Source of the DNA: Rossellomorea sp. AcN35-11
GTDB lineage: Bacteria; Bacillota; Bacilli; Bacillales; Bacillaceae_B
Assembly (NCBI GenBank): GCA_030388825.1
Contig: CP128835.1
Location: 1,188,501-1,252,500 of the forward strand
Length of the DNA stretch: 64,000 bases
Reading direction: 5' to 3'
The notes under the pieces are model-generated. The model did not search any database. It worked only from the letters and a program-made list of their open reading frames with translations, and was not told the origin of the DNA. This document shows, piece after piece, positions 42,512-54,544 of the stretch. How positions within the stretch are numbered: the stretch's first letter is position 1; every line of letters starts with the position of its first letter. A program made the position numbers and the translations under genes.

Positions 42512-42626
42512 AAGGTCCGTCCCTCAGTCGTTTAAAGCGTTGAAGAATAAAATTGAAACAGTATTGATTTAGCAGGGCTATGTAGGGCTGAAGGTGTAGG
42601 GTGACATATGGAGTAGGTCCGTCCCT
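42512..42626 (-). repeat. Two minus-orientation dispersed-motif copies in the hutH leader
   Basis: AAGGTCCGTCCCTC at 42512-42525, followed by a CGTTTAAAGCGTTGAAG stretch that resembles the full palindromic unit after hutG. A shorter AGGTCCGTCCCT lies at 42615-42626. The first copy also pairs TCCCTCA with TGAGGGA at 42493-42499. Confidence 0.85.
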
Positions 42627-42650
42627 GAAAAAAATGGAGAGGTGATCAGG

Positions 42651-44175
42651 ATGGTGGAGTTGACGGGTTGTAGTTTGACGTTGGAGGAAGCAGGCAGGGT
42701 GATTTATGGGAAGGAGCAGGTGGTGCTTTCGCCGGTGAGTATGGAGCGGGTGCGGAAGAGTCGCGAGGCGGTTGAGCGTATTGTGAAGGAGAAGCGTGTG
42801 GTGTACGGGATCAACACGGGGTTTGGGAAGTTCAGTGATGTGTTGATTGATGCGGATGATGTGGAGGAGCTTCAGCTCAACCTGATTCATTCTCATGCTT
42901 GCGGAGTGGGTGATCCATTTCCCGAGAATGTTTCACGGGCGATGCTGCTGTTGAGATGCAATGCCCTGTTAAAAGGGTATTCAGGCGTCAGACCGGTCAT
43001 CGTCGAGCGATTGGCAGAGTTCCTGAACAAAGGAATCCATCCTGTTGTCCCTCAGCAGGGCTCACTTGGAGCAAGCGGGGACCTGGCGCCGCTTTCCCAT
43101 TTGGCGCTGGCGCTTATGGGGGAAGGCGAAGTTCATTACCAGGGAGAGGTTCATCAAACTCTGTCTGTACTTTCGAAAGAAAATATCTTCCCGATCCAGC
43201 TTCAGGCAAAAGAAGGACTGGCCCTCATTAACGGAACACAGGCCATGACGGCGATGGGAGTCATCGGGTATCTGGAAGCGGAGGAACTCGCCTTACAGAG
43301 TGAAATGATCGCCAGTCTGACCTTGGAAGGGCTTAGAGGGATCATGGATGCCTTTGACGAAGATATTCATTTAGTAAGGGGATATCCTCAACAGGTGGCA
43401 ACGGCTAAACGAATCCGTGAGTATGTGGAAGACAGTAAGCTAACAACGAAACAGGGTGAGCTGAGGGTACAGGATACCTATTCACTCCGGTGCATCCCCC
43501 AGGTCCACGGGGCTTCGTGGCAGGCCCTTGATTACGTGAAGGAAAAGCTTGAGATCGAAATGAACGCTGCAACGGATAACCCGCTTATTTTTGATGACGG
43601 GGAAAAAATCATCTCAGGCGGAAATTTCCACGGTCAGCCCATCGCGTTCGCCATGGATTTTATGAAGATTGCCGTTGCTGAGCTTGCCAACATCTCAGAA
43701 AGGCGAATCGAGAGGCTGGTGAATCCGCAGCTCAATGACCTGCCGCCGTTCCTGAGCCCGCAGCCTGGACTGCAATCGGGTGCCATGATCATGCAATACT
43801 GCGCAGCATCACTCGTATCCGAGAACAAAACACTCGCTCATCCGGCGAGCGTCGATTCGATTCCATCATCAGCCAACCAGGAAGACCATGTGAGCATGGG
43901 GACGATCGGCTCGAGACACGCCTACCAGATCCTGCAAAACACCAGAAGGGTCCTCGCAGTCGAGCTCATCTGCAATCTGCAGGCAGTCGAACATAGAGGG
44001 ACGGACCTCATGGCGAGTAAGACACGCCAATTTTACGAAGCAGCGAGAAAGGTCATTCCTTCCATCACCAAGGACCGCATCTTCTCGAAAGATATAGAAA
44101 AAGCGAACCAGTGGCTGCAGCAGATCTCATTATGCACACTCATCAAACCAACCAAAACAAAGGAGGAAACGACAA

Positions 44176-44183
<8 letters not shown>
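42651..44183 (+). CDS. hutH: Histidine ammonia-lyase
   Basis: First step of histidine breakdown, giving urocanate and ammonia. 510 residues; the self-forming MIO cofactor triad Ala-Ser-Gly is in [20 protein letters not shown] around residue 143, with [12 protein letters not shown] upstream. The ATG at 42651 has GAGGTGAT just upstream; a GTG at 42642 overlaps it. The stop overlaps hutU by 8 bases. A motif copy near the 3' end encodes RGTDL. Confidence 0.97.
43996..44009 (+). repeat. Dispersed motif copy inside hutH
   Basis: Full GAGGGACGGACCTC, in sense, read as RGTDL. Confidence 0.9.
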
Positions 44184-48062
<3,879 letters not shown>

Positions 48063-48064
48063 CC

Positions 48065-48108
48065 AAGGTCCGTCCCTCACCGCTTTAATGCGTTGAGGGA
48101 CCGACCTT
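48065..48108. repeat. Complete palindromic unit of the dispersed motif, at the hut operon end
   Basis: AAGGTCCGTCCCTCA (48065-48079) and TGAGGGACCGACCTT (48094-48108) pair with one mismatch, and the loop side holds CGC-TTTAAT-GCG. The 44 bp form one long hairpin two bases after hutG, probably serving as its terminator. Confidence 0.9.
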
Positions 48109-48307
48109 TAACCTTCAATACACCATATGCTTAGTAGATAAAGAACGAATAGTATTCCAAAACGTATCCAAAATGAACGGGTGCGTTTTTTAATGGGAAC
48201 GGAACGTCAAAAAAGTCTGCGGAATGTGAGACACCAATCCTCCCCCGTCCGTCTAATCAATGAATAACTTACAAAAATGTAAAAAAATGCATTAAACTAA
48301 ACGAAGT

Positions 48308-48319
48308 GAGGGACGGACC
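48308..48319 (+). repeat. Dispersed motif copy upstream of the sigma factor gene
   Basis: GAGGGACGGACC. The 323-base gap from hutG to the sigma factor holds this, the 44-bp palindrome and no other gene. Confidence 0.8.
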
Positions 48320-48385
48320 CTGCAGAGAATGGTGACTAATAAAAACCGCCGGACTCCAGCAAGGTCCCATCAAGGAGGAAACGAA

Positions 48386-48952
48386 ATGGAAGAAGTATTA
48401 CAACATGAGAAGGGGGGAGTGATGCAGATGGAGATCAGCGAGGAAAGGTTGATTGAGAATTTGATAGATGAGTATGAAGTGCAGGTGACGAAATTGGCGT
48501 ATTTATATGTGAAAGACTGGCCGGCTGCACAGGATATTACACAAGAGGTATTCATTAAAGCGTTTCATGCTCTCCACCAGTTCAATCACAATTCCTCTTA
48601 TAAAACGTGGATTTACCGAATTGCCATCAACCTATGTAAGGACTATAAACGCTCAGCTTACTTCAGAAGGAATATGATCGTAAACAAATTTCATACCCTG
48701 CTTAAAAAAGAGGCGTCAGTAAGCCCGGAACAAGAGCTCATCCTGAACGAAGAAAACGACTCTGTCGCATCTCATGTATTCTCTTTGCCCCTGAAATATA
48801 AAGAAGTCATACTATTATACTACTACGAAGAATTATCCACCCAGGAAATCGGAGACATGCTGGGGATCAATCCTTCAACGGTTCGGACGAGGCTGGATCG
48901 TGGACGGGAGAAATTGAAGAAAACGATGGGAGGGAGGTTTCCCAATGAATAA
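48386..48952 (+). CDS. ECF-type RNA polymerase sigma factor
   Basis: 188 residues. Region 2: YVKDWPAAQDITQEVFIKAFHALHQF...YKTWIYRIAINLCKDYKR; region 4: LPLKYKEVILLYYYEELSTQEIGDMLGINPSTVRTRLDRGREKLKK. I chose the ATG at 48386 with AAGGAGG 7 bases upstream over the longer open frame. It overlaps the anti-sigma gene by 8 bases. Regulon unknown. Confidence 0.93.
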   Translation: MEEVLQHEKGGVMQMEISEERLIENLIDEYEVQVTKLAYLYVKDWPAAQDITQEVFIKAFHALHQFNHNSSYKTWIYRIAINLCKDYKRSAYFRRNMIVNKFHTLLKKEASVSPEQELILNEENDSVASHVFSLPLKYKEVILLYYYEELSTQEIGDMLGINPSTVRTRLDRGREKLKKTMGGRFPNE

Positions 48953-50264
48953 GGATCCCTTACACAACCTAAAAGATGAAATCGAACAGGATGTATTCAA
49001 GAACACCACCCCTGTCAGTCAAAAAAGAGCCATCTTGATGAAGATACGAAGCGAAAGACAAAAGAAGTCATCATCAAAAACGATCTTTATAAATCTTGGC
49101 GTCCCCATATGCATCATCCTGATCCTCTCTATTCTGGGCAGCAGTTATCTGACAGAAGAGGACCTGGTGAAAGAGAAAGAAAAAGAAGAGCCGGCAGACC
49201 AACTCACATACGTACCAACGGACGAGCTGGATGAAAGAATAATAGAAGAAAAAGCCATAATCAGAAAATCGGCGACCCCCGCTGATGAAGTGAAAGAGGA
49301 ACCAAAGCAAGAAACAGAAGCTCCACGAGAGGAGAAGAAAGCGGAAGACAAAATGGTACCGGTGGATGCACCTCCCCTCTCCGCCTTTGACTTTTCCACC
49401 ATTCTAAATCAGCCAAACGAATTCAAGGGAAAAGCAGCCAATGGCACGTTCATCGGAACTCCGTTTACCATTGGAGATCCGATTGATGAGATACAGGAGT
49501 TATACAAGGACAGGTATGAGGATGTCAATATGATGAAGGGTCATAAAACGTATGACCGGATCGAGAATTATCTCCTTCACTTCGCTCAAGATGAAAAAAA
49601 GCTTTTACAGATACGCTCCAATATCAGCCAGTCTTATAATCTGGATCAGGTTATAAACACCCTGGGTGAACCGTATTATTTCTATAATGTAATGGAAGGT
49701 GTTTATTCAGCGGATTATCACTTTGGTGAATATATAGTGGAAATGGAGCTGAAAGGGCGCAACAAACTTAAGCCCGATACGGCGGGAGAAATCCAAATCA
49801 TCGATCGACATTCAATGATTACGTCAGTCTCTCTATTTAAAGGGAAGGGAGGTTCTGACTACCTGAGTAAGGATGTTAAGTACCTTGGGGAAGAAGAACC
49901 GGTAAAATTGACATTCCGTCCCGAGTGGTTCAATGAAGCGCGGGATTATATCGTTGAAAATACGGTATCCCATGCCGTCCTCCTGCGTTCAGAACAGGAA
50001 CCATTAGAATTTCAGATTGTCGTACCTCAGGAAACGCCAGAGGACGAAATGAGAGCGATAGCAAACGACTTCTTGAAAAGGCTGACCGCTGTTGCAAACG
50101 AGGCCATCGAAGAGGGAACGTTATGGGATGATTACACCTACGTTATTCATATTGAGAACAGTATCGACGGGTATTACGATACGGGTGTGAGCAGTCGGGA
50201 AACGATACACCAAGGCGGTTATCCAGAAATCAACTGGACAGGCGATTTAAATACGATTGAGTAG
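48945..50264 (+). CDS. Membrane anti-sigma factor with extracellular DUF4309-like domain
   Basis: 439 residues. A short cytoplasmic N-terminus (about 1-45), one membrane helix (IFINLGVPICIILILSILGSSYL), a Glu/Lys-rich linker, then a domain beginning GTPFTIGDPIDEIQELYKDRYED that resembles DUF4309. Overlap with the ECF sigma gene and this topology suggest it holds the sigma factor at the membrane and senses an outside signal (inference). A motif copy overlaps the stop codon region. Confidence 0.8.
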   Translation: MNKDPLHNLKDEIEQDVFKNTTPVSQKRAILMKIRSERQKKSSSKTIFINLGVPICIILILSILGSSYLTEEDLVKEKEKEEPADQLTYVPTDELDERIIEEKAIIRKSATPADEVKEEPKQETEAPREEKKAEDKMVPVDAPPLSAFDFSTILNQPNEFKGKAANGTFIGTPFTIGDPIDEIQELYKDRYEDVNMMKGHKTYDRIENYLLHFAQDEKKLLQIRSNISQSYNLDQVINTLGEPYYFYNVMEGVYSADYHFGEYIVEMELKGRNKLKPDTAGEIQIIDRHSMITSVSLFKGKGGSDYLSKDVKYLGEEEPVKLTFRPEWFNEARDYIVENTVSHAVLLRSEQEPLEFQIVVPQETPEDEMRAIANDFLKRLTAVANEAIEEGTLWDDYTYVIHIENSIDGYYDTGVSSRETIHQGGYPEINWTGDLNTIE

Positions 50265-50313
50265 AGGTCCGTCCCTCTAAACCAAAGGGTCCATCCGATT
50301 AGGATGGACCCTT
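50263..50313. terminator. Dispersed-motif copy followed by a bidirectional terminator
   Basis: TAGAGG-TCCGTC-CCTCTA carries the motif (50264-50277), then AGGGTCCATCC pairs with GGATGGACCCT (50286-50313) between convergent genes. Confidence 0.8.
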
Positions 50314-50336
50314 GATTATGTTAGTGGACCGATTGT

Positions 50337-50657
50337 TTAGATGCTCACTTGTTTGTTTAAATCATAGCCGGTGTGGACTTCTTTCATTCCGATGACTTTT
50401 AGGAAATGCTGCAGCTTTTTCATGCAGGGCTCTGCCAGTTCACCGACGATTTCGAACTGATCAATGACGGCACACTTTTCAACAACGGCAGCTGTCGCAC
50501 TTTGGGACTTACGATACGTTACATGGTTATCCATCACATACGTCGATGCCATGGCTTCCCCGATCTTACAATCACCTTTGGAAAATTCGAAATGGAATTG
50601 GATGGACATATCCATATCCGAGTATAGAGGATTTACTTTCATGCTTATGTTTTTCAT
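50337..50657 (-). CDS. Hypothetical protein, 106 residues
   Basis: Starts MKNISMKVNPLYSDMDMSIQFHFEFSKGD. Soluble, alternating strands; one cysteine pair apart in sequence (GDCKIG, EKCAV) plus EPCMKK. AAAGGGGG precedes the ATG at 50657 by 7 bases (50660 is an alternative). Family not recognised. Confidence 0.65.
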   Translation of the reverse strand: MKNISMKVNPLYSDMDMSIQFHFEFSKGDCKIGEAMASTYVMDNHVTYRKSQSATAAVVEKCAVIDQFEIVGELAEPCMKKLQHFLKVIGMKEVHTGYDLNKQVSI

Positions 50658-50660
50658 CAT

Positions 50661-51233
50661 GAAGCCCCCTTTCTTTTATTGTACTTTTATCCTAACAAAA
50701 TTCTTAGTATAAGGAATTTGGCACCAGAAAGCAATATAGGGGATATTGGTTTGGAAATCTCCTGATACGATCACTTTTTCGCCATGAATATAACTCCGGG
50801 CATATTCTTAAAAGAATATTCACATGGGGATAAGGATGGATAGTCCGAAATTACCGTTCCACGCAGTATCCACTTTTAAATGAAGGAAATATACATGAAA
50901 GAATAGAATTATAGATAAATAGGAAGTTGATCTATAGCTGGCCACTCCACAAACGTACGTTTATACTAGTTAAGTTGTCCCAGGGAAATGTTTTGTATAA
51001 GACCTAATGAATGGAGAAAAACCCACAGTGGAAGAAAGTGTATAAAGTAGGCATAAAGGTGATCTCATAACAGTGTGGAGTTTTAGATAAACGAAATTAG
51101 GTGAATTCGACAAATAATCCCTTAATCTGCAGTTATCGCAAAAAAAATCATCTGATTTTGTTTAACGGTAGGGAAAACTTATCGGGAATATGCTTAAAAG
51201 AATATAGTGAGAGTGGGAATTCATATTATAATG
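50661..51233. other. Gene-free 570-base region bracketed by twin palindromes
   Basis: ATATTCTTAAAAGAATAT at 50802-50819 and ATATGCTTAAAAGAATAT at 51188-51205 are 17/18 identical and 386 bases apart. I see no open frame with a ribosome site between them. They may be operators of a lost gene or sites for a nearby regulator. Confidence 0.5.
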
Positions 51234-51258
51234 AAAAAAAGCCTCCTGCTTGAAGGCT
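51234..51258 (-). terminator. Terminator of the repeat-peptide gene
   Basis: On the minus strand AGCCT...AGGCT is followed by T7. Confidence 0.85.
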
Positions 51259-51280
51259 CGTCAACTCGTTATATAATGTT

Positions 51281-51529
51281 TTAATAAACTGATGGCAGTT
51301 CTTTAGAATATACAGAAGGTAATTCTGCTGCTTTCTCAGTAGGTGCTTTATACACAGATGGAAGTTCGGCTACAACCTTAGAGTAAACAGATGGCAATTC
51401 AGCCACTACATTTGGAGTGGAGTATACAGAAGGCAGTTCAGCTACATCACTTGATGGTGCTTTGACAGCTGCAAAAGCTCCAAGAAGTAAGACAGAAGCA
51501 GTGGCAATTGTAAGAAAACGTTTTTTCAT
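51281..51529 (-). CDS. Secreted precursor of a repeated signalling peptide (PapR-like)
   Basis: 82 residues. Signal peptide KKRFLTIATASVLLLGAFAAVKA, then five copies of ELPSVY: four as (V/A)AELPSVY separated by short linkers (STPNV, SKV, KAPTEKA), and a last one, KELPSVY, at the very C-terminus. PapR of the B. cereus group is a secreted precursor ending in the related heptapeptide ADLPFEF. AAAGGGAGG precedes the ATG. It is divergent from a PlcR-like HTH-TPR regulator 201 bases away. A structural or wall protein is the alternative reading. Confidence 0.8.
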   Translation of the reverse strand: MKKRFLTIATASVLLLGAFAAVKAPSSDVAELPSVYSTPNVVAELPSVYSKVVAELPSVYKAPTEKAAELPSVYSKELPSVY

Positions 51530-51730
51530 AGGTATTTCCTCCCTTTATTAAAGTGAATTTTTTTGGGTATGATTGATTAAAAGTTGTTAACTATATTAAA
51601 GCATATTTAACAAATGCATACATCCCGATTCTAGGGTCTTGATCATCAATAAATAGGATGAAAGTTCGGCCATTCGGCTGATTATAATGAAAAATATAAT
51701 TATAGGAATATTTTTTTAAGGGAGATTCGC

Positions 51731-52609
51731 ATGGACTTTGGTATCGTAGGTCAAAAAATAAAGGAACTACGTAAGAATATAGGTCTTTCACAGGAAGAAC
51801 TGGCTGAGGGAATCTGTACTCAGGCCCAAATAAGTAAGATTGAAAAAGGGGATGTCTTTCCATACGCCTCGACATTATTCTTGATTTCCAGAAAGCTTGG
51901 GGTAGATGTTAACTACTTTTTTGATATAGGAATGACTCCTCGGCTTGATTATGTATTAGAAGTTGGAAGGCAACTGCAAATTGCGAGAAGAAATATGGAT
52001 TATAAAGAAATGAGAGAAGTGGTCACCGCTGAAGAAGAGAATCCATTATTCTTTAATAATAACAGAAATTTGCAGCTTCTGAAGTGGCATAAAGGGATTT
52101 TTCAATTTGAACTTGATAAGGACCTCGAAAAAGCAGAAGAAACCCTCAGAAAATCCATCACCCTCACCCACACGACAGATAAAATATGGACGGAACGGGA
52201 AATTGAAATTCTGCTGACGATTGGAGTCATGTACTTCGAAGAGGGGATCTTTAAAGGGGCTTTAGAGATTTATCAGGAAGTGAAGTCTCATATTCAGGCA
52301 CTCCCCCACTTGACGGACTATACCATTAAAACGAGACTTTACTATAATATTGCAAGGGTATTAACGAGGCTGGAAGAGATAGATCAATCCACGAAATATT
52401 GTAAGGACGCCATTGATTGGTGCATCCTTAAAGATAACATGTACCTCTTGGGAGAACTGCATTATCACATCGGCTATAATTACGAACTCCAAGGGAAATT
52501 GGAAGACGCAGAGAGATTTATGCAGAAAGCACTCATCGTCTTTGAACTTCAAGGAGACGATAAGTTTATCCAATACATCCGTCGAAAGATAGAGAAGCTG
52601 ACGGACTAG
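51731..52609 (+). CDS. PlcR/RRNPP-type peptide-responsive regulator (HTH + TPR)
   Basis: 292 residues. HTH at 8-62 (IKELRKNIGLSQEELAEGICTQAQISKIEKGDVFPYASTLFLISRKLGV), followed by about five TPR-like helical pairs (for example ILLTIGVMYFEEGIFKGALEIYQEVKS and LGELHYHIGYNYELQGKLEDAERFMQKALIVFE). The length and layout match PlcR, which binds imported PapR peptide in its TPR. AAGGGAG precedes the ATG. A small membrane-protein gene follows 45 bases later. Confidence 0.88.
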   Translation: MDFGIVGQKIKELRKNIGLSQEELAEGICTQAQISKIEKGDVFPYASTLFLISRKLGVDVNYFFDIGMTPRLDYVLEVGRQLQIARRNMDYKEMREVVTAEEENPLFFNNNRNLQLLKWHKGIFQFELDKDLEKAEETLRKSITLTHTTDKIWTEREIEILLTIGVMYFEEGIFKGALEIYQEVKSHIQALPHLTDYTIKTRLYYNIARVLTRLEEIDQSTKYCKDAIDWCILKDNMYLLGELHYHIGYNYELQGKLEDAERFMQKALIVFELQGDDKFIQYIRRKIEKLTD

Positions 52610-52654
52610 GGTAAGACCTCCGTTCATTCTTCTAAATTAACAGGATGTGAGTAT

Positions 52655-53348
52655 ATGAATAGAAAACAAAAAATATGGCTAAAAATAAGCGTTGCTTTCT
52701 TCATCGTCGGCATTACCCTCATCATGATCGCAGCCTATTTCCTCATCCAATCCATAAGAGAGAGCTTCTACCAAAGCGCCTTCGAAAAGAGATATGAATT
52801 TACTTCTTTACAAGAAGACGGATCAGTCGATACAGTACAAGTCTTCCATGGGGTGAAAATCAATACCTATGTAGAGGAGGAGAGCGATCCTCCAACGATC
52901 ATCCTTGAAATAAATGATGAAGAAGAAGCAGAGTTGAAAGGGTATGAAATAAATATGGACGATGAAGAAGGTATGAAAGCTTTCTCCGAAGGAATTCAAT
53001 ATAAACTGGTGATCGACACAGCATCAGGTAAAGAAGAATTCATCGTCAGCCTACTCACCTCTCCTGCTAATGAATCAGAATCATCCGCCACATACAGAAC
53101 CTACACCATCAATGAAAACGGCATCGTTAAAAAAAAGTGACTTCACCACTGAAACAAAATCAAAGCTTGAGACCCAATGGATAAGAGGATTATCCAAAGA
53201 TACTCATGGATATTATACAGACCTGCCGTATCAGGATGGGGGAACGTCAGCCCTATGGTTTCTCTCCTTGATGGGATTACTGTTTATGACAGGTGGATTC
53301 TGGGTGGGGAGGACATTATTAATCAATAAAAGTGGAGCAGCAGCTTAA
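52655..53348 (+). CDS. Two-helix membrane protein, frameshifted at an A8 run
   Basis: N-terminal helix (IWLKISVAFFIVGITLIMIAAYFLIQ), a central acidic domain, then after a break at A8 (53129-53136) a second frame SDFTTETKSKLETQWIRGL...ALWFLSLMGLLFMTGGFWVGRTLLI. Together they make about 231 residues with the middle outside the cell. One extra A explains the break; slippage or a sequencing error are both possible. Probably co-transcribed with the PlcR-like gene. Function unknown. Confidence 0.65.
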
Positions 53349-53375
53349 ACGCCGGCTGTTCTTTTTAACAACTAA

Positions 53376-53409
53376 TAAAAAAACCAGCCCCATATAAACA
53401 GGAGCTGGC
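53376..53409 (-). terminator. Terminator of the LCP gene
   Basis: On the minus strand CCAGC-t-CC pairs with GG-g-GCTGG, followed by T7. Confidence 0.8.
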
Positions 53410-53416
53410 ATCGCCA

Positions 53417-54348
53417 TTATTCTTCCAAATCCAGATGATCCTTCAAATCACTCTGCACCTTCTGTTTTTCTTCTTCAGGTACAACATAATAATAAATATT
53501 ACTGATCATCTGCCCATCGCCAGTGATCTGGCTCTGAGAAATGTCCTTGGTTGCGCTTTTGTAATTCTTTTGGATATTGACCATCTCGTCTAATGTCAGG
53601 TTTGTTTTGATGTTATTTCCGATGGCCCCAAAAATATCCCCATAGTTCCATAAAGAAGAGACACTGGCTCCTTCTTTAATGACGGCTTGAATCACTTGAC
53701 GCTGACGTGCCTGACGTCCGAAATCACCACGGGGGTCTTGTTTCCTCATGCGTGAATAGAGCAGGGCTTCTTCACCGTCCAATGAAATTTTTCCTTCGTT
53801 GAACGTCATTCCACTGTACGAAGGCGAAATCGTTGTTGACGGTCACGCCACCGACCGCATTTACAATGTCCTTGAAACCTTCCATGTTGATCTTTGCATA
53901 GTAGTCGATTGGAATGTCCAGGAATTCTTCTACGGTATCCATGGCCATTTCAACCCCGCCAAATGCATAAGCATGGTTAATTTTATCCTCATAGCCTTTA
54001 CCGACTATATTCACGAGGGTATCCCGGGGGGATACTCAGCATCTTCGTCGTTTTCTCTTGAGGGTTTACCGTGACGACGATCATCGTATCAGAACGGCCT
54101 CTGTCACCTTCCCGTTCATCCACCCCTAATAATAACACGGAAAAAGGCTGCTTTTTCTCGAACTCGACCTCTTCAGTCCGCTTCTCGGATTTCGGGCGAT
54201 CGATCTGTTCATTCATGGTTTCAGCTGTCTTGTTCAATGAATGATATATGGAATATACGTAGCCTGCGCCAGCGACAAGAAGAAGGAGGAAGACCGCTCC
54301 AACGACTTTAGGCCACTTGCGTTTCTTTTGATGTTTATCCGCTCTCAA
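53417..54348 (-). CDS. LytR-CpsA-Psr (LCP) family protein, with two frameshifts
   Basis: LCP enzymes attach wall teichoic acid or other glycopolymers to peptidoglycan. Pieces in three frames join as: cytoplasmic basic start, membrane helix (VVGAVFLLLLVAGAGYVYSIY), PFSVLLLGVDEREGDRGRSDTMIVVTVNPQEKTTKMLSIPRDT, VEMAMDTVEEFLDIPIDYYAKINMEGFKDIVNAVGGV, and SLDGEEALLYSRMRKQDPRGDFGRQARQRQVI. Breaks are at G6 (54026-54031) and near 53810-53822; total excess is two bases. TTG 54348 has AGGTGGG 7 bases upstream; GTG 54360 is the alternative. Confidence 0.88.
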
Positions 54349-54544
54349 ATTGTTTCCCACCTAGTAATCATAAATTTTACACATAAGAAAAATATACTAG
54401 AAAAAGATGAAAAAAGAAATACATTAGTAAAATTTTGTCTGCCCCTGACAGGATGGAAAGGTTATTGGAATAATTTGTCGAATAGGTCCCTCTGAGTTGG
54501 ATTCATTTGGTACAATGATAGAGAAGAAAAAGAGGGGGGATACT

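Noticed and set aside
54484..54492. AGGTCCCTC near the start of the CWB2-CAP gene as a motif copy
   Set aside because: Lacks the central CGTC; treated as coincidence.
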